A stretch of DNA of 33,036 nt, from assembly GCF_007989105.1 (NCBI RefSeq), contig NZ_BJVK01000025.1, positions 1 to 33,036 of the forward strand. Reading direction: 5' to 3'. The notes under the pieces were generated by a model. The model was not told the DNA's origin and searched no databases. It was given only the letters and a program-made list of their open reading frames with translations. Origin of the DNA: Lentilactobacillus kefiri. GTDB taxonomy: Bacteria; Bacillota; Bacilli; Lactobacillales; Lactobacillaceae. The position numbers were made by a program, and so were the translations under genes. This document shows positions 1-8,557 of this stretch, piece after piece (the stretch's first letter is position 1; each line of letters opens with the position of its first letter).

Positions 1-326
1 CTAATACCATCGTTGTAATGGCTTCATCTTCGAAAAGGGCAGCTTTGTCTAGTGCGTATTTTTATGCTCGATCTGAGCATATGTCCAAGCGGGCAATTTA
101 CCATCAATTAATTTCAAAATACGGTGATGGATTTTCAAAACATGCAGCAAGTTATGCCGTTCGTCATCTTCATGGAATTAGTTGGAATCGCAATGCCTTA
201 AGATCTGCCCACTTTTACCGTCACAATGAGCATATGTCTAAAAGGGCAATTTATTATCAACTCATATCATCATATGGAGATATGTTTACCCGTTCTCAAG
301 CACGCTATGCAGTTCACCATCTATAA
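1..326 (+). CDS. Ltp-repeat surface protein, 5' end outside window (partial)
   Basis: The reading frame is open to the first base of the window, so the ATG at 18 is probably internal and the signal or anchor region lies upstream. The visible part is two tandem Ltp repeats (Pfam Lipoprotein_Ltp, host cell surface-exposed lipoprotein) with a 51-residue period. Each has the pattern A-L-x-S-A-x-x-Y, then H-M-S-K-R-A-I-Y-x-Q-L, then Y-G-D-x-F, then Y-A-V-x-H-L, joined by a W-N-R-N linker. The family's known member is the phage TP-J34 Ltp lipoprotein, which blocks DNA injection by superinfecting phages; chromosomal copies are mostly uncharacterised. A paralogue with an N-terminal membrane segment is encoded at 19031-19570. 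The domain call is firm; the function is inferred from family membership only. Confidence 0.8.
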   Translation, partial: NTIVVMASSSKRAALSSAYFYARSEHMSKRAIYHQLISKYGDGFSKHAASYAVRHLHGISWNRNALRSAHFYRHNEHMSKRAIYYQLISSYGDMFTRSQARYAVHHL

Positions 327-578
327 AAATAAGTTGGACTGTTTCTCCCTGTTATGAACTTTTATATTCATGGAGTAGCAGTTCATTTCTTATTAAATAG
401 GCGGACGATGGAAAATTAAGCTTTGCAATTTATTGTGTGTTTTTGAGTATCCCAGATTAATTTAATCATTGTTGTGATTTTAAGCAATCTTGATCTCCTC
501 TAATTTAAGCATATTTCGTGACAAGTTGGCTGATGAGGAGTTTGCTAAAAGGCTATATTTAAATGGGAGGTTTACGAT
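327..578. other. Intergenic gap before the MazG operon
   Basis: This 252-base AT-rich gap has no convincing gene. It must hold the end of the Ltp transcript and the promoter of the operon starting at 579. A TATATT at 554-559 could be a -10 box, but no matching -35 is seen. No clear terminator hairpin is visible. Confidence 0.4.
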
Positions 579-890
579 ATGGAATATGATCAATTGATTA
601 AAGAATTAACTGATTTTCGAAACAGTCGTGGCTGGAATCAATACCATACATTGCCAGCATTAGCACGTGCAGTGGGTATCGAATCTGGCGAACTAAATGA
701 ATTGTTTCTATGGGATATGGAAAATGATAAAGAGTTTTCTGATAAACAAAAGCATGACATGGAACTTGAACTGGCAGACATACTGACATATTGCTATTAT
801 ATGTGTGATAAGTTGGGTGTTCAGCCTAATGACATTGTCCAAGAGAAACTGGATATAAATAAGAAACGTCACTGGAAATTTGATAAGTAA
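579..890 (+). CDS. MazG-like nucleotide pyrophosphohydrolase
   Basis: A 103-residue all-alpha protein of the MazG/RS21-C6 (dCTPase-like) superfamily, which hydrolyses (d)NTPs to the monophosphate and pyrophosphate. The metal-binding signature is visible: glutamates 35, 38 and 41 in E-S-G-E-L-N-E, then E64-L-A-D67 in the second helix, fitting ExxE(12-28)ExxD. A G-W-x-Q-Y-H-T element near residues 18-23 is typical of the stand-alone short forms. The start is supported by GGGAGG at 565-570, eight bases before ATG. The next gene follows after only 18 bases, so the two are probably co-transcribed. Housekeeping nucleotide sanitation is possible, but location in front of a GIY-YIG/DUF2075 protein and an Abi-alpha protein suggests a nucleotide-depleting or regulatory role in a defence operon (inference). 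Confidence 0.85.
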   Translation: MEYDQLIKELTDFRNSRGWNQYHTLPALARAVGIESGELNELFLWDMENDKEFSDKQKHDMELELADILTYCYYMCDKLGVQPNDIVQEKLDINKKRHWKFDK

Positions 891-908
891 GGTTGAAAGG
901 TGTTTACG

Positions 909-2681
909 ATGAGTGATATTGGTTACCCCATTATTGAAAAAATTAAATATGACTCCCAAGCCACTGACAATCTCACAGATGTAATCGATGGGGATAAGCT
1001 TAAACGCAGATTACTGATGGAGTATCCGACGGTTTATATTATTTATTCACCGATTAAATCTGGTGGTTATAAAGTTTATGTTGGTGAGACCAATGACATT
1101 GAACGTCGGACTGAGCAGCATTTGAATGAGGACCCTCGGGTAAGGGATGATTGGCGTGAGCTTTCGAAATCCAAGGATGCACAAATGTTTGTGATTGGTC
1201 ATGATCATTTCAATAAATCGTTGACGCTTGATATTGAAAATCAGATGATGCTTTTTATGCTTGGCGTTCCCAGTGTGAAAAGACTCAATAATCGCCGCGA
1301 AAATGAACAAAATGAATATTATACATCTAACGAAAAAGATAAAATCTTTTCTCGAATTTGGCGTAAGCTTCGCGGCTTTGACAAGAATTTATTTCCTGTT
1401 GAAAGTATTATACGAGACTCTGCGATTTTTAAGGCGTCACCATTTCATAACTTAACAACTGAACAAAAGAATGCAAAAGATATTATTGTTGATAAGGTAA
1501 TTGATGCATTGCTTTCAAAGAAAAAGGGCCAACTGATTTTGGTTGAAGGGGAAGCCGGTTCTGGGAAAACAGTTCTTTTGAGTACGATCTTTTATTTAAT
1601 CAGTACTTTGAAAGACGACGGTAGCCCACTTCGACAAGGATTTGATCACTTAAAGAACTATGTTTTGGTTAACCATGATGAGCAGTTGAAGGTATATGAA
1701 GATATTATCGATAAGTTGAATTTGAACTATCAATATGATGATGTTGTAAGTAAGCCCACTCATTTTATTAACTCGCACGATGAAAGTGATCCTGCCGATG
1801 TTGTGCTGGTTGATGAAGCTCACTTGCTGTGGACTCAAGGTAAACAAGCATATCGAGGTCAGAATCAGCTTGATGACATTTTGAAGCGCGCCAGAATTAC
1901 GGTTGCAATTTTTGACCGGAACCAAATTTTGAAGACTGAGGAATATTTGGAGCCCCAGCAAATTCAAAATATGGAAGAAAAGGCAATGAAGCAGAATAAT
2001 CTGATTATGTTGAGTAATCAGCTACGCATTGACGCCAACAAAGAAACAATTGAATGGATTAGAGATATTACTGATAAAAAAATAATCAAAAAAATCCCGC
2101 AAGACAGTAAATATGACTTGAGGATATTTGATGATGCCAAAGAAATGTATGAAGCAATACGAGATAAGGCTTTGGGAGATCAAAAGGCTGGGCTATCCAG
2201 GATTCTTGCTACTTTTGATTGGAAATATAACGGTAAGAGGAAACCAGATAATGGCGGTTATTGGATGGTAACTGCCGGAGATTTGTCGTTACCATGGAAC
2301 CTGCAGCTTAAACCCAAGGGTAGCCGTTCACTGAAAAAGCTGGCTTGGGCTGAACAGGAACAAACACTTGATGAAGTTGGTTCAACATACACTATTCAAG
2401 GCTTTGATTTGAACTATTGCGGTGTCATTATTGGTCCATCTGTTAAGTACCGCAATGGACACGTTGTTTTTGATGCAGATGCCAGTGAGAATACCAATGC
2501 TATTCGAAACCGTACATTACATGATGGCAAAAAGCGGAAAGTTGCCAGTCAGTTGCTTCCTAATGAGTTGAATGTTTTGCTTACTCGTGGGGTTCATGGG
2601 CTATATATTTATGCGGTTGATGATGAGTTGCGCAAAGCGATGTTGAAAGCTGATGAAGATTGCAATAGATTACATAGGTGA
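909..2681 (+). CDS. GIY-YIG nuclease fused to DUF2075 helicase-like ATPase
   Basis: Frame opens at GTG 900, but the ATG at 909 sits eight bases after GAAAGG (895-900), the same spacing and flank (TTTACGAT) as the gene before it, so I take 909 (590 aa). An N-terminal GIY-YIG domain is visible at about residues 40-115: V-Y-I-I-Y, then Y-V-G-E-T-N, then the conserved Arg in E-R-R-T-E-Q-H and a Glu in D-I-E-N-Q. The DUF2075 P-loop ATPase/helicase follows, with Walker A G-E-A-G-S-G-K-T at about 214-221 and Walker B V-L-V-D-E-A-H at about 299-305. The family's C-terminal block N-V-L-L-T-R-G, then I-Y, is near residue 560. A nuclease domain on a superfamily-1-like motor suggests a DNA-cleaving effector or sensor. 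Second gene of the three-gene operon 579-3659. Domain calls are firm; the biological role is inferred. Confidence 0.88.
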   Translation: MSDIGYPIIEKIKYDSQATDNLTDVIDGDKLKRRLLMEYPTVYIIYSPIKSGGYKVYVGETNDIERRTEQHLNEDPRVRDDWRELSKSKDAQMFVIGHDHFNKSLTLDIENQMMLFMLGVPSVKRLNNRRENEQNEYYTSNEKDKIFSRIWRKLRGFDKNLFPVESIIRDSAIFKASPFHNLTTEQKNAKDIIVDKVIDALLSKKKGQLILVEGEAGSGKTVLLSTIFYLISTLKDDGSPLRQGFDHLKNYVLVNHDEQLKVYEDIIDKLNLNYQYDDVVSKPTHFINSHDESDPADVVLVDEAHLLWTQGKQAYRGQNQLDDILKRARITVAIFDRNQILKTEEYLEPQQIQNMEEKAMKQNNLIMLSNQLRIDANKETIEWIRDITDKKIIKKIPQDSKYDLRIFDDAKEMYEAIRDKALGDQKAGLSRILATFDWKYNGKRKPDNGGYWMVTAGDLSLPWNLQLKPKGSRSLKKLAWAEQEQTLDEVGSTYTIQGFDLNYCGVIIGPSVKYRNGHVVFDADASENTNAIRNRTLHDGKKRKVASQLLPNELNVLLTRGVHGLYIYAVDDELRKAMLKADEDCNRLHR

Positions 2682-2702
2682 TTTGTAATAGAGGGTGTGA
2701 AT

Positions 2703-3659
2703 ATGAATTCCATTGATCCAAATGATTTATTGAAATTTGGTACTGCTGTTATTGCTGCAAAAGCGCTTAAGGAACCACTAGATACTTTAAACGACCTTTG
2801 GTTTAACATCTTTGGGTACAGAGTTAAGAAAGCACGAATCAAACATGAATTTTATCTAAAAGAATACAAGAATGAATTAGAGGCTAATTTACAAGCGATA
2901 CCAAGTGATAATATTCAAAACCCAAAACTGTCAATTCTAGGGCCGGCTTTGGATGCATCTCAGTACTATATTGATGAGCCTGAGCTTAGAAAGATGTTTG
3001 CAAAAGTTGCAGCGGGGGCATTTGACAATTCTAAAAATAATAAGATACATCAGTCGTTCGTTCAATTTCTGACGGAGATGTCTTCGAACGATGCTAATTT
3101 ACTTAAGTATATTTCGGGAACTCGAGAACATGCTGTACAGGGCATCACAATGAACGTAGGATCACAAATTCCTATTATGGAAATGTCATATACAGACGGA
3201 GCAATGGAAAATGGACACCGGTCGAATATCTTACCCTCTGTTGTGACCGAGGTGTTATCAAGTCCTGGGGTTAAATTCTCATATAGAGATGGACAAGTTA
3301 GTATGGATACCTTGTTAAGGATGAACCTAATAGAAGTAGATTCTTATAGTCTTGTAAAATGGGCAGGGAAACCGCTTGACGAGGTGTTTAGGGTTAATGA
3401 CGCTATTGATGATTTTCAAAAGGATCATAATCAAGCGATTGACGATTTAAAAAAACAGTTACAACCAGCGGAGTCAAAGCAAATTGATGAGAACACAGTT
3501 GAAATTGAAGTTCAAATACCAACGGATACTCCAAATAACTTAAAAGATGCACTTGGCCACCTGCAGAATATGCGATTGAATAAAACATTCAGAACCGTAT
3601 CTTTAACAGCTATTGGTAAAAACTTCTGTGAGATAGTTTTTGGTCAGAATTTCAATTAG
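2703..3659 (+). CDS. Abi-alpha / DUF4393 family protein
   Basis: I take ATG 2703 (318 aa) rather than GTG 2697, because GAGGG at 2691-2695 lies seven bases before it. The N-terminus (K-F-G-T-A-V-I-A-A-K-A-L-K-E-P, then a W-F-x-x-F-G segment and a basic helical stretch) and the following G-P-A-L-D-A-S-Q-Y-Y-I-D-E-P-E-L-R-x-M-F-A block match the Abi-alpha (DUF4393) family, whose Pfam name comes from an abortive-infection annotation. The motif after it, F-V-Q-F-L-T-E-M-S-x-x-D-A, is also typical. The biochemical activity of the family is unknown to me. It is the last gene of the operon, 21 bases behind the DUF2075 gene and followed by a terminator at 3702-3727. Family assignment is from recalled motif similarity. 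Confidence 0.75.
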   Translation: MNSIDPNDLLKFGTAVIAAKALKEPLDTLNDLWFNIFGYRVKKARIKHEFYLKEYKNELEANLQAIPSDNIQNPKLSILGPALDASQYYIDEPELRKMFAKVAAGAFDNSKNNKIHQSFVQFLTEMSSNDANLLKYISGTREHAVQGITMNVGSQIPIMEMSYTDGAMENGHRSNILPSVVTEVLSSPGVKFSYRDGQVSMDTLLRMNLIEVDSYSLVKWAGKPLDEVFRVNDAIDDFQKDHNQAIDDLKKQLQPAESKQIDENTVEIEVQIPTDTPNNLKDALGHLQNMRLNKTFRTVSLTAIGKNFCEIVFGQNFN

Positions 3660-3701
3660 CGAAATATACTAAACAATTAAGGCATAAATTCAGCAAATCA
3701 G

Positions 3702-3727
3702 AGCATCCTTTTGAGGATGCTTTTTTA
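3702..3727 (+). terminator. Rho-independent terminator of the MazG/DUF2075/Abi-alpha operon
   Basis: A perfect 7-bp stem (AGCATCC with GGATGCT, loop TTTTGA) is followed by a run of six T. It closes the three-gene operon 42 bases after the Abi-alpha stop codon. Confidence 0.85.
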
Positions 3728-3750
3728 ATTAAAAAATAAATGCAAAACAC

Positions 3751-3802
3751 AAGACATTACACCCCATATACGGTATTATATCAATATAAGTACAAAATAC
3801 TT
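3751..3802 (+). promoter_or_regulatory. Candidate promoter and operator of the ADP-ribosylglycohydrolase operon
   Basis: AAGACA (3751-3756), 17-base spacer, TATTAT (3774-3779) is a plausible sigma-A promoter. Just downstream lies an inverted repeat AAGTA-N5-TACTT (3788-3802), placed where a repressor would block initiation. No regulator gene is adjacent, so the operator idea is an inference. Confidence 0.4.
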
Positions 3803-3836
3803 TTATTTTATCTAGTAACAGAAAGAAGGAATACTC

Positions 3837-4832
3837 ATGCGCAGTAAAGATAAAGTTCTGGGCGTGCTTTATGGTCAGGCCATTGGTGATGCAATGGGAA
3901 TGCCATCGGAACTGTGGCCGGTGGAGAAGATCCGAGATCAATTTCATGGCAAGATCACCACTTTTCTTGATGGGCCTGATAATAATGATATAGCTAAGAA
4001 CTTCAAAAAAGGCCAGTATACCGACGACACCAATCAGGCACTTGCAATACTGGATGGACTAATTGAAAATAATTGGCGGCCTGATTCAAAGATTTTGGTA
4101 AAGCATATCATGGCTTGGGCAGAGTCTGTTGGTGCCTGGGAGAACAATATTCTTGGACCGAGCAGCAAAGCAGCGTTAACAGCTCTTAAAGATGGTAAGG
4201 ATCCACGTCCCATCACGGATCAGGCACTAACTAATGGTGCTGGAATGCGGATTTCACCAATTGGTGCATTATTTAATCCAGAAGAATTGGAGCGATTGGT
4301 TCACATGGTCTTTGAGATAACTAAGATTACTCATTCTAGTGACGTTTCAATCAGTGGGGCCTCCATGATAGCTGGAGCCGTAACAGCTGCCATGGCAGAT
4401 CAAAATTGGGATGACGTGATTGATTTTGCGCTACGAGCTAATGATGTTGGGTTCAAGTTTGGCGCACCAACATGGGCAGCCAAGACACGTGACCGCCTTG
4501 AATTGGGCATCAACATTGCTCAAAAAGACAAAGGTTCAGATGAAAAGTTCAGTCAACACATTTACAACTTGATCGGTACGGGAACAATGATTTCTGAGAG
4601 TATTCCGGCAGCTGTTTCAATAGCATATTATTGTCGAGATGTGCAAAAATGTGCGTTGATGTGTGCCAACCTTGGTGGTGATACAGACACAATTGGTGCA
4701 ATGGCAACCGCAATATGTGGTGCAAAAAATGGTAAAGTATCGATCCCATCAGAATGGATCAAACTGGTTGATCAGCAAAATCCTCAGCATGATTTCAATG
4801 AGTATGCGGATAAAATTTTACAATTCAAATAA
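3837..4832 (+). CDS. ADP-ribosylglycohydrolase (ARH/DraG) family protein
   Basis: A 331-residue member of the ADP-ribosylglycohydrolase fold family, which removes N- or O-linked ADP-ribose or hydrolyses related N-glycosides with a binuclear Mg site. The metal motifs are present at both ends: Y61-T-D-D-T, G-A-x-x-G-D-A-M near residues 14-21, and G-G-D282-T-D284-T near the C-terminus. AGAAAGAAGGA a few bases upstream is the ribosome binding site. It is the first gene of an operon with an NCS1 permease (20 bases on) and a PfkB kinase. E. coli yegU (same family) is likewise grouped with a nucleoside transporter (yegT) and a PfkB kinase (yegV), so the substrate is more likely an imported nucleoside-like compound than ADP-ribosylated protein (inference). 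No DraT-like transferase is nearby. Confidence 0.9.
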   Translation: MRSKDKVLGVLYGQAIGDAMGMPSELWPVEKIRDQFHGKITTFLDGPDNNDIAKNFKKGQYTDDTNQALAILDGLIENNWRPDSKILVKHIMAWAESVGAWENNILGPSSKAALTALKDGKDPRPITDQALTNGAGMRISPIGALFNPEELERLVHMVFEITKITHSSDVSISGASMIAGAVTAAMADQNWDDVIDFALRANDVGFKFGAPTWAAKTRDRLELGINIAQKDKGSDEKFSQHIYNLIGTGTMISESIPAAVSIAYYCRDVQKCALMCANLGGDTDTIGAMATAICGAKNGKVSIPSEWIKLVDQQNPQHDFNEYADKILQFK

Positions 4833-4852
4833 CAAATTATGGGGTGAAATTC

Positions 4853-6211
4853 ATGGATGATAATATTATTAAGATTCCAGATTCAGAAAAGACATTAACT
4901 GCTGGCAAACTTTTCTACAATTGGTTTGCTGCCAATATCGGTATTATGGGATTTGTATTTGGCGCAATGATTGTTAGCTATCATTTATCATTTTTTCAAG
5001 CCATTATTGCATCGTTTGTTGGGGCATTGTCTTTCGCAATCCCCGGTTGGGTTGCCATGATCGGCCAAAAGGAGGGTGTAACAACCTTCAAATTAAGTCG
5101 GGCAGCGTACGGAACTCATGGCAACAAAATTCCTAACGCAATAGCCTGGTTCAATATGGTGGGTTGGCTTGCGGTCAACGTGATTACAGGAACTTTGTTG
5201 CTGGTATCATTATTCAATATTATTAATGTGAAAAAGTCTTCAGTTACGACAGCCATTGCGCTTGCCATCTTTGGCGGGTTAGTAGTTCTATCTGGTTTAT
5301 TGAAAGAAGCCACGTTAGCAAAAATTCAAACTTGGTTAAGTTGGATATTTGGGATTCTAACAGTTTTGATTCTTGTATTGTTTCTTATTAAAGCAAAATG
5401 GCAGGAAGCATTTAGCCTTCCATCTGGAAGTTGGATTACTGGTGTTTTGCCTGCTGTCAGCATTGTTGCTGCTGGATCCGGAATTTCCTGGTCAATGGCT
5501 GCCGCAGATTGGGGAGCCTACGTTACCGAGAAAACGAAACCATCTGCCACTTTTTGGAATACTACGATGGGCGGAGCAGTACCATTGTTTGTGTTGATGG
5601 CTGGAGGAGTGTTGCTGAGTACAATTGAGCCTTCATTGGCAACGACTGGAGATCCATTTGGCGTTATGTATTCGGCACTACCTGCATGGATTGGTCCAAT
5701 TTACTTCCTTGTTGCTGCTGGGGGTCTGATTCCGCAATGTATTATTTCATTTCGTTCTGCACGGATTAACTTGGCAACAATTGGTATTAATGTCACCCAA
5801 CGGACATCTTTGATTATTCATGGTGCCATTGTATTAGCGATTCCAATCTATGTATTGTTCATATCAGGTAACTTTCTCCGTAACTTTGAGTTGTTCTTGA
5901 ACTTCTTAGGGATTTGCTTGGCAAGTTGGGTGGCAATATTTTTGTGCGATAGTGTGATGTTCAGATCAAAAGGTTATGATATTAGCCTACTTGAAAATGA
6001 TTCAAAGACTCATTTTAATTGGCGTGGAATTATTTCCTGGATATTGGCCACAACAACTGGATTCTTATTCACTAACAACGCTGTCTGGGATGGTCCGTTT
6101 GCACATGGTATCTTTAGAAATAATAGTTTAGGCGTCTTTATTTCAGCAATTATTGCGATTGTTTGCATGCTTTTATGGAAGGTTGTCGTTCCAAATAAGA
6201 AGGTGGCATAA
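4853..6211 (+). CDS. NCS1-family permease (cytosine/purine/allantoin type)
   Basis: A 452-residue integral membrane protein with about twelve hydrophobic segments. The N-terminal block (L-F-Y-N-W-F-A-A-N-I-G-I-M-G), the G-x-x-S-R-A-A-Y-G-T-H-G-N-K-I-P-N motif near residues 80-95 and the W-N loop are typical of NCS1 symporters, which import nucleobases, nucleosides, allantoin, hydantoins or thiamine with a cation. The frame starts at GTG 4844, but ATG 4853 lies six bases after GGGGTG (4841-4846) and is the better start. Between a glycohydrolase and a sugar or nucleoside kinase, it probably supplies their substrate. The exact substrate cannot be told from the sequence. Confidence 0.87.
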   Translation: MDDNIIKIPDSEKTLTAGKLFYNWFAANIGIMGFVFGAMIVSYHLSFFQAIIASFVGALSFAIPGWVAMIGQKEGVTTFKLSRAAYGTHGNKIPNAIAWFNMVGWLAVNVITGTLLLVSLFNIINVKKSSVTTAIALAIFGGLVVLSGLLKEATLAKIQTWLSWIFGILTVLILVLFLIKAKWQEAFSLPSGSWITGVLPAVSIVAAGSGISWSMAAADWGAYVTEKTKPSATFWNTTMGGAVPLFVLMAGGVLLSTIEPSLATTGDPFGVMYSALPAWIGPIYFLVAAGGLIPQCIISFRSARINLATIGINVTQRTSLIIHGAIVLAIPIYVLFISGNFLRNFELFLNFLGICLASWVAIFLCDSVMFRSKGYDISLLENDSKTHFNWRGIISWILATTTGFLFTNNAVWDGPFAHGIFRNNSLGVFISAIIAIVCMLLWKVVVPNKKVA

Positions 6212-7096
6212 ATGAACAAAACATTAGTGATCGGTGCAGCATTTGTTGACGTGTTGATGGATGTTCCGAATTTACCAACAACTGGTGAAGATGTAAGTGG
6301 CAAGCTACGGGCGAATATTGTTGGTGGTTCTGCTTTTAACGTTTATGGTGCAATTAAGTATGCTGAACAGGATGTAGATTTATTTGTTCCGATTGGCAAG
6401 GGACATTATGCTGATTTGGTATCAAAAGATATGGTTAAAAAAAGTATCAAACCCCTTCTAAAAGTTGATGGTGCAGATAATGGTTGGGATATTTCATTTG
6501 TGGAGCCGGACGGTGAAAGAAGTTTTTTGACTGTTAATGGAATTGAACAGCTTTGGCAGCCTGATTGGTTCAAAAAAATTAATATTTCTGATTATGACGC
6601 GTTTTATATTAGTGGTTATGAAATGGAAGATGAAAAAGCTGCACGTGTCATTTTGGATGCATTGGATAAACGAGAATCTAGTGCTGTTGTGTTATTTGAT
6701 GCTTCACCACGGATTGAATATATTTCTGATGAGACAATTCAGAGATTGTACGATAATCATGTTATTATACATTGTAATGAAGACGAAATTGATCATCTGG
6801 TTCCTGGGGTTAGCAGCTTAGAGCTGAAGTGTCGTCAGTTATTTGAAAAAACGCACTCGCCCGTTATTTTGACGCTTGGTAAACAAGGTGCCTATCTTTG
6901 TGAGGGTAAGTATTCACAGATGATCCGTTCTATCAATGTTAAAGTGGTTAATACGCTTGGAGCGGGTGATACGTTCTGTGGTGGTTTTCTGGCTGGATTG
7001 AGTCAGGACATGAGTGTTCAAGAAGCTGTTCAGGAGGGAAATGAGATTGCTGGACTTGTTGTTGGTCAAGACAGTGGGAGCTTATTGGACAGATAG
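6212..7096 (+). CDS. PfkB-family sugar/nucleoside kinase
   Basis: A 294-residue ribokinase-fold kinase. The PfkB N-terminal signature surrounds G-G-S-A-F-N (about residues 33-38), and the C-terminal signature N-T-L-G-A-G-D-T-F-C-G-G contains the catalytic base D253 and the anion hole. It starts directly after the permease stop codon with no intervening base, with AAGAAGG just inside the previous gene as ribosome binding site, so translation is coupled. With the glycohydrolase and permease upstream, the likely route is uptake of an N-glycoside, hydrolysis and phosphorylation of the released sugar, or phosphorylation of the intact nucleoside. E. coli yegV is a functional parallel by gene context. 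Substrate unknown. Confidence 0.87.
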   Translation: MNKTLVIGAAFVDVLMDVPNLPTTGEDVSGKLRANIVGGSAFNVYGAIKYAEQDVDLFVPIGKGHYADLVSKDMVKKSIKPLLKVDGADNGWDISFVEPDGERSFLTVNGIEQLWQPDWFKKINISDYDAFYISGYEMEDEKAARVILDALDKRESSAVVLFDASPRIEYISDETIQRLYDNHVIIHCNEDEIDHLVPGVSSLELKCRQLFEKTHSPVILTLGKQGAYLCEGKYSQMIRSINVKVVNTLGAGDTFCGGFLAGLSQDMSVQEAVQEGNEIAGLVVGQDSGSLLDR

Positions 7097-7120
7097 TAGA
7101 ATATTTGTCAGTAACAAAAT

Positions 7121-7186
7121 AAATCAGCCAAAATTTTCCAGAATCCGTAATTGTCATTTGACTGGGAAGTTGAGGCTGATTTGTTT
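7121..7186 (+). terminator. Hairpin after the kinase gene, probable operon terminator
   Basis: A 9-bp outer stem AAATCAGCC/GGCTGATTT (7121-7129 and 7174-7182) encloses a weaker inner pairing (TTTCCAG with CTGGGAA). The downstream tail is only TGTTTG, so termination may be inefficient; a small structured RNA is an alternative. Confidence 0.5.
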
Positions 7187-7338
7187 GGAGCGATTTTAAA
7201 GCTTATTGCTACAAATGTACATTAATCGTGGCTGAAACATTCAATAAAAGTTCGCATTGCCATAACTTCAAAAGAATACTATCATTAGGACGTGGATTTT
7301 AGGAAAATCTGCTTTTTAATACTATTTGGAGGGGTTTT

Positions 7339-8475
7339 ATGAGAAATAAGAAGATACTTCGTTATGCAATAATTGGGGTTGCATCTGCCTGTGTTGCCAT
7401 AGCGACATTTGATAATGGGGATTCAAAGGTTATTACCTACCCAAAAAGTGTAACGGTTCATGCTGCCGTGAAACAAACTGTCACTGATAATTATGCTCGC
7501 GATGATATTCAATCCATATTCAGTGCAATCCAAAATTCGTCAGATCCTGTAAAAACGGATAGAGTACTAACTGACGAATATAATAAGTTGTCGAAAAATT
7601 TGACAACACTTTACGCTGCACCTATTACATATCAACCAGGTTACAATGCGGATTATGGCCCTGCACATGCGATGACTATTGCAGATGTTCTTCATGAAAT
7701 GAGTTTTTCGCCTCAAAATATTGATCAGAACTATGATTCATATTTGGAGGCTGGGGGTGAAAATCTTTCAAATGATGGCAAGTCAGCAGGTATGGGGGAC
7801 GCTTCATTAGATAGAAATGGAGCCGAAATTATATATAATCGATTTATCAACCGCCTTTCACCAGCAAATCAGTTAAACGTGAAAACGGTTTGGGAACATG
7901 TTCAAAAAGATGACACATATGAGTCATTGGAGAACGATCTTTCTTCGTTATACCAGGCAATTGCGGATGGAATTAGTGCCTGGGGTGAAAACGTAGTAGT
8001 TAAAACTAACGCCGACTCTGATTCACTTTATACCATTAAGAATGATAAAAAGGCTCATAATCAATACATTGCTCTATATATTCCACAAGAAAAAATTAAG
8101 CAAGTCATTGGTCGTGCTTACAAGCTTTACAAAAAGAATAGGAAAGGAATTATCAAATCCAATATCTCGGTTTATATATTTTACGTTTTGTTTGCAACGT
8201 ATAATTCAGAGAAAGGCCAAGACTTGCAGAAAGATACAACTGACGGAATAAGTGCTGCACATTATTATGATTACGAGTATGTTAAATCTTCTGGTGGGAA
8301 GACTACTTATAACCAGGCAATGCGGTTTCTTAAAAGGGCTTATTCCTATCGTGGCAGACAAAATATTGCCATCAAGGGATATTATTTTAACCATAAGCAT
8401 CCAACTTTGAAGCTTAGCAAATGGGACGGATATATAACGGATAATAATTTGAAACTGAAATATAATCCTTTTTAA
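7339..8475 (+). CDS. Secreted protein of unknown function
   Basis: 378 residues. The N-terminus has a basic start (R-N-K-K), a hydrophobic core (A-I-I-G-V-A-S-A-C-V-A-I-A) and a likely signal peptidase site after V-H-A-A near residue 35, so the product should be exported. The mature part is hydrophilic and rich in Asn, Asp, Lys and Tyr, has no second membrane segment, no LPxTG and no lipobox. I do not recognise a domain. GGAGGGG at 7328-7334 sets the start. A 6-bp inverted repeat (GATTTT-AGG-AAAATC, 7295-7309) lies in the leader. It stands alone between the kinase operon and the secreted phosphatase gene and could serve the cell surface. Confidence 0.7.
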   Translation: MRNKKILRYAIIGVASACVAIATFDNGDSKVITYPKSVTVHAAVKQTVTDNYARDDIQSIFSAIQNSSDPVKTDRVLTDEYNKLSKNLTTLYAAPITYQPGYNADYGPAHAMTIADVLHEMSFSPQNIDQNYDSYLEAGGENLSNDGKSAGMGDASLDRNGAEIIYNRFINRLSPANQLNVKTVWEHVQKDDTYESLENDLSSLYQAIADGISAWGENVVVKTNADSDSLYTIKNDKKAHNQYIALYIPQEKIKQVIGRAYKLYKKNRKGIIKSNISVYIFYVLFATYNSEKGQDLQKDTTDGISAAHYYDYEYVKSSGGKTTYNQAMRFLKRAYSYRGRQNIAIKGYYFNHKHPTLKLSKWDGYITDNNLKLKYNPF

Positions 8476-8489
8476 GGTGTTGAATAAGA

Positions 8490-8513
8490 TAGGTTAGCAA
8501 ATATGCAACCCTA
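8490..8513 (+). terminator. Weak hairpin after the secreted protein gene
   Basis: GGTT-A-GCA-AATA-TGC-AACC can fold into a short bulged stem. It is followed by CTTAATT rather than a T run, so termination is doubtful. Confidence 0.3.
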
Positions 8514-8557
8514 CTTAATTCGTGTTTGACATTGTTAGTATTTCCTAATCATGCTTT

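Noticed and set aside
4663-4860. 65-codon plus-strand frame bridging the glycohydrolase and permease genes
   Set aside because: Overlaps two real genes in another frame; no ribosome binding site.
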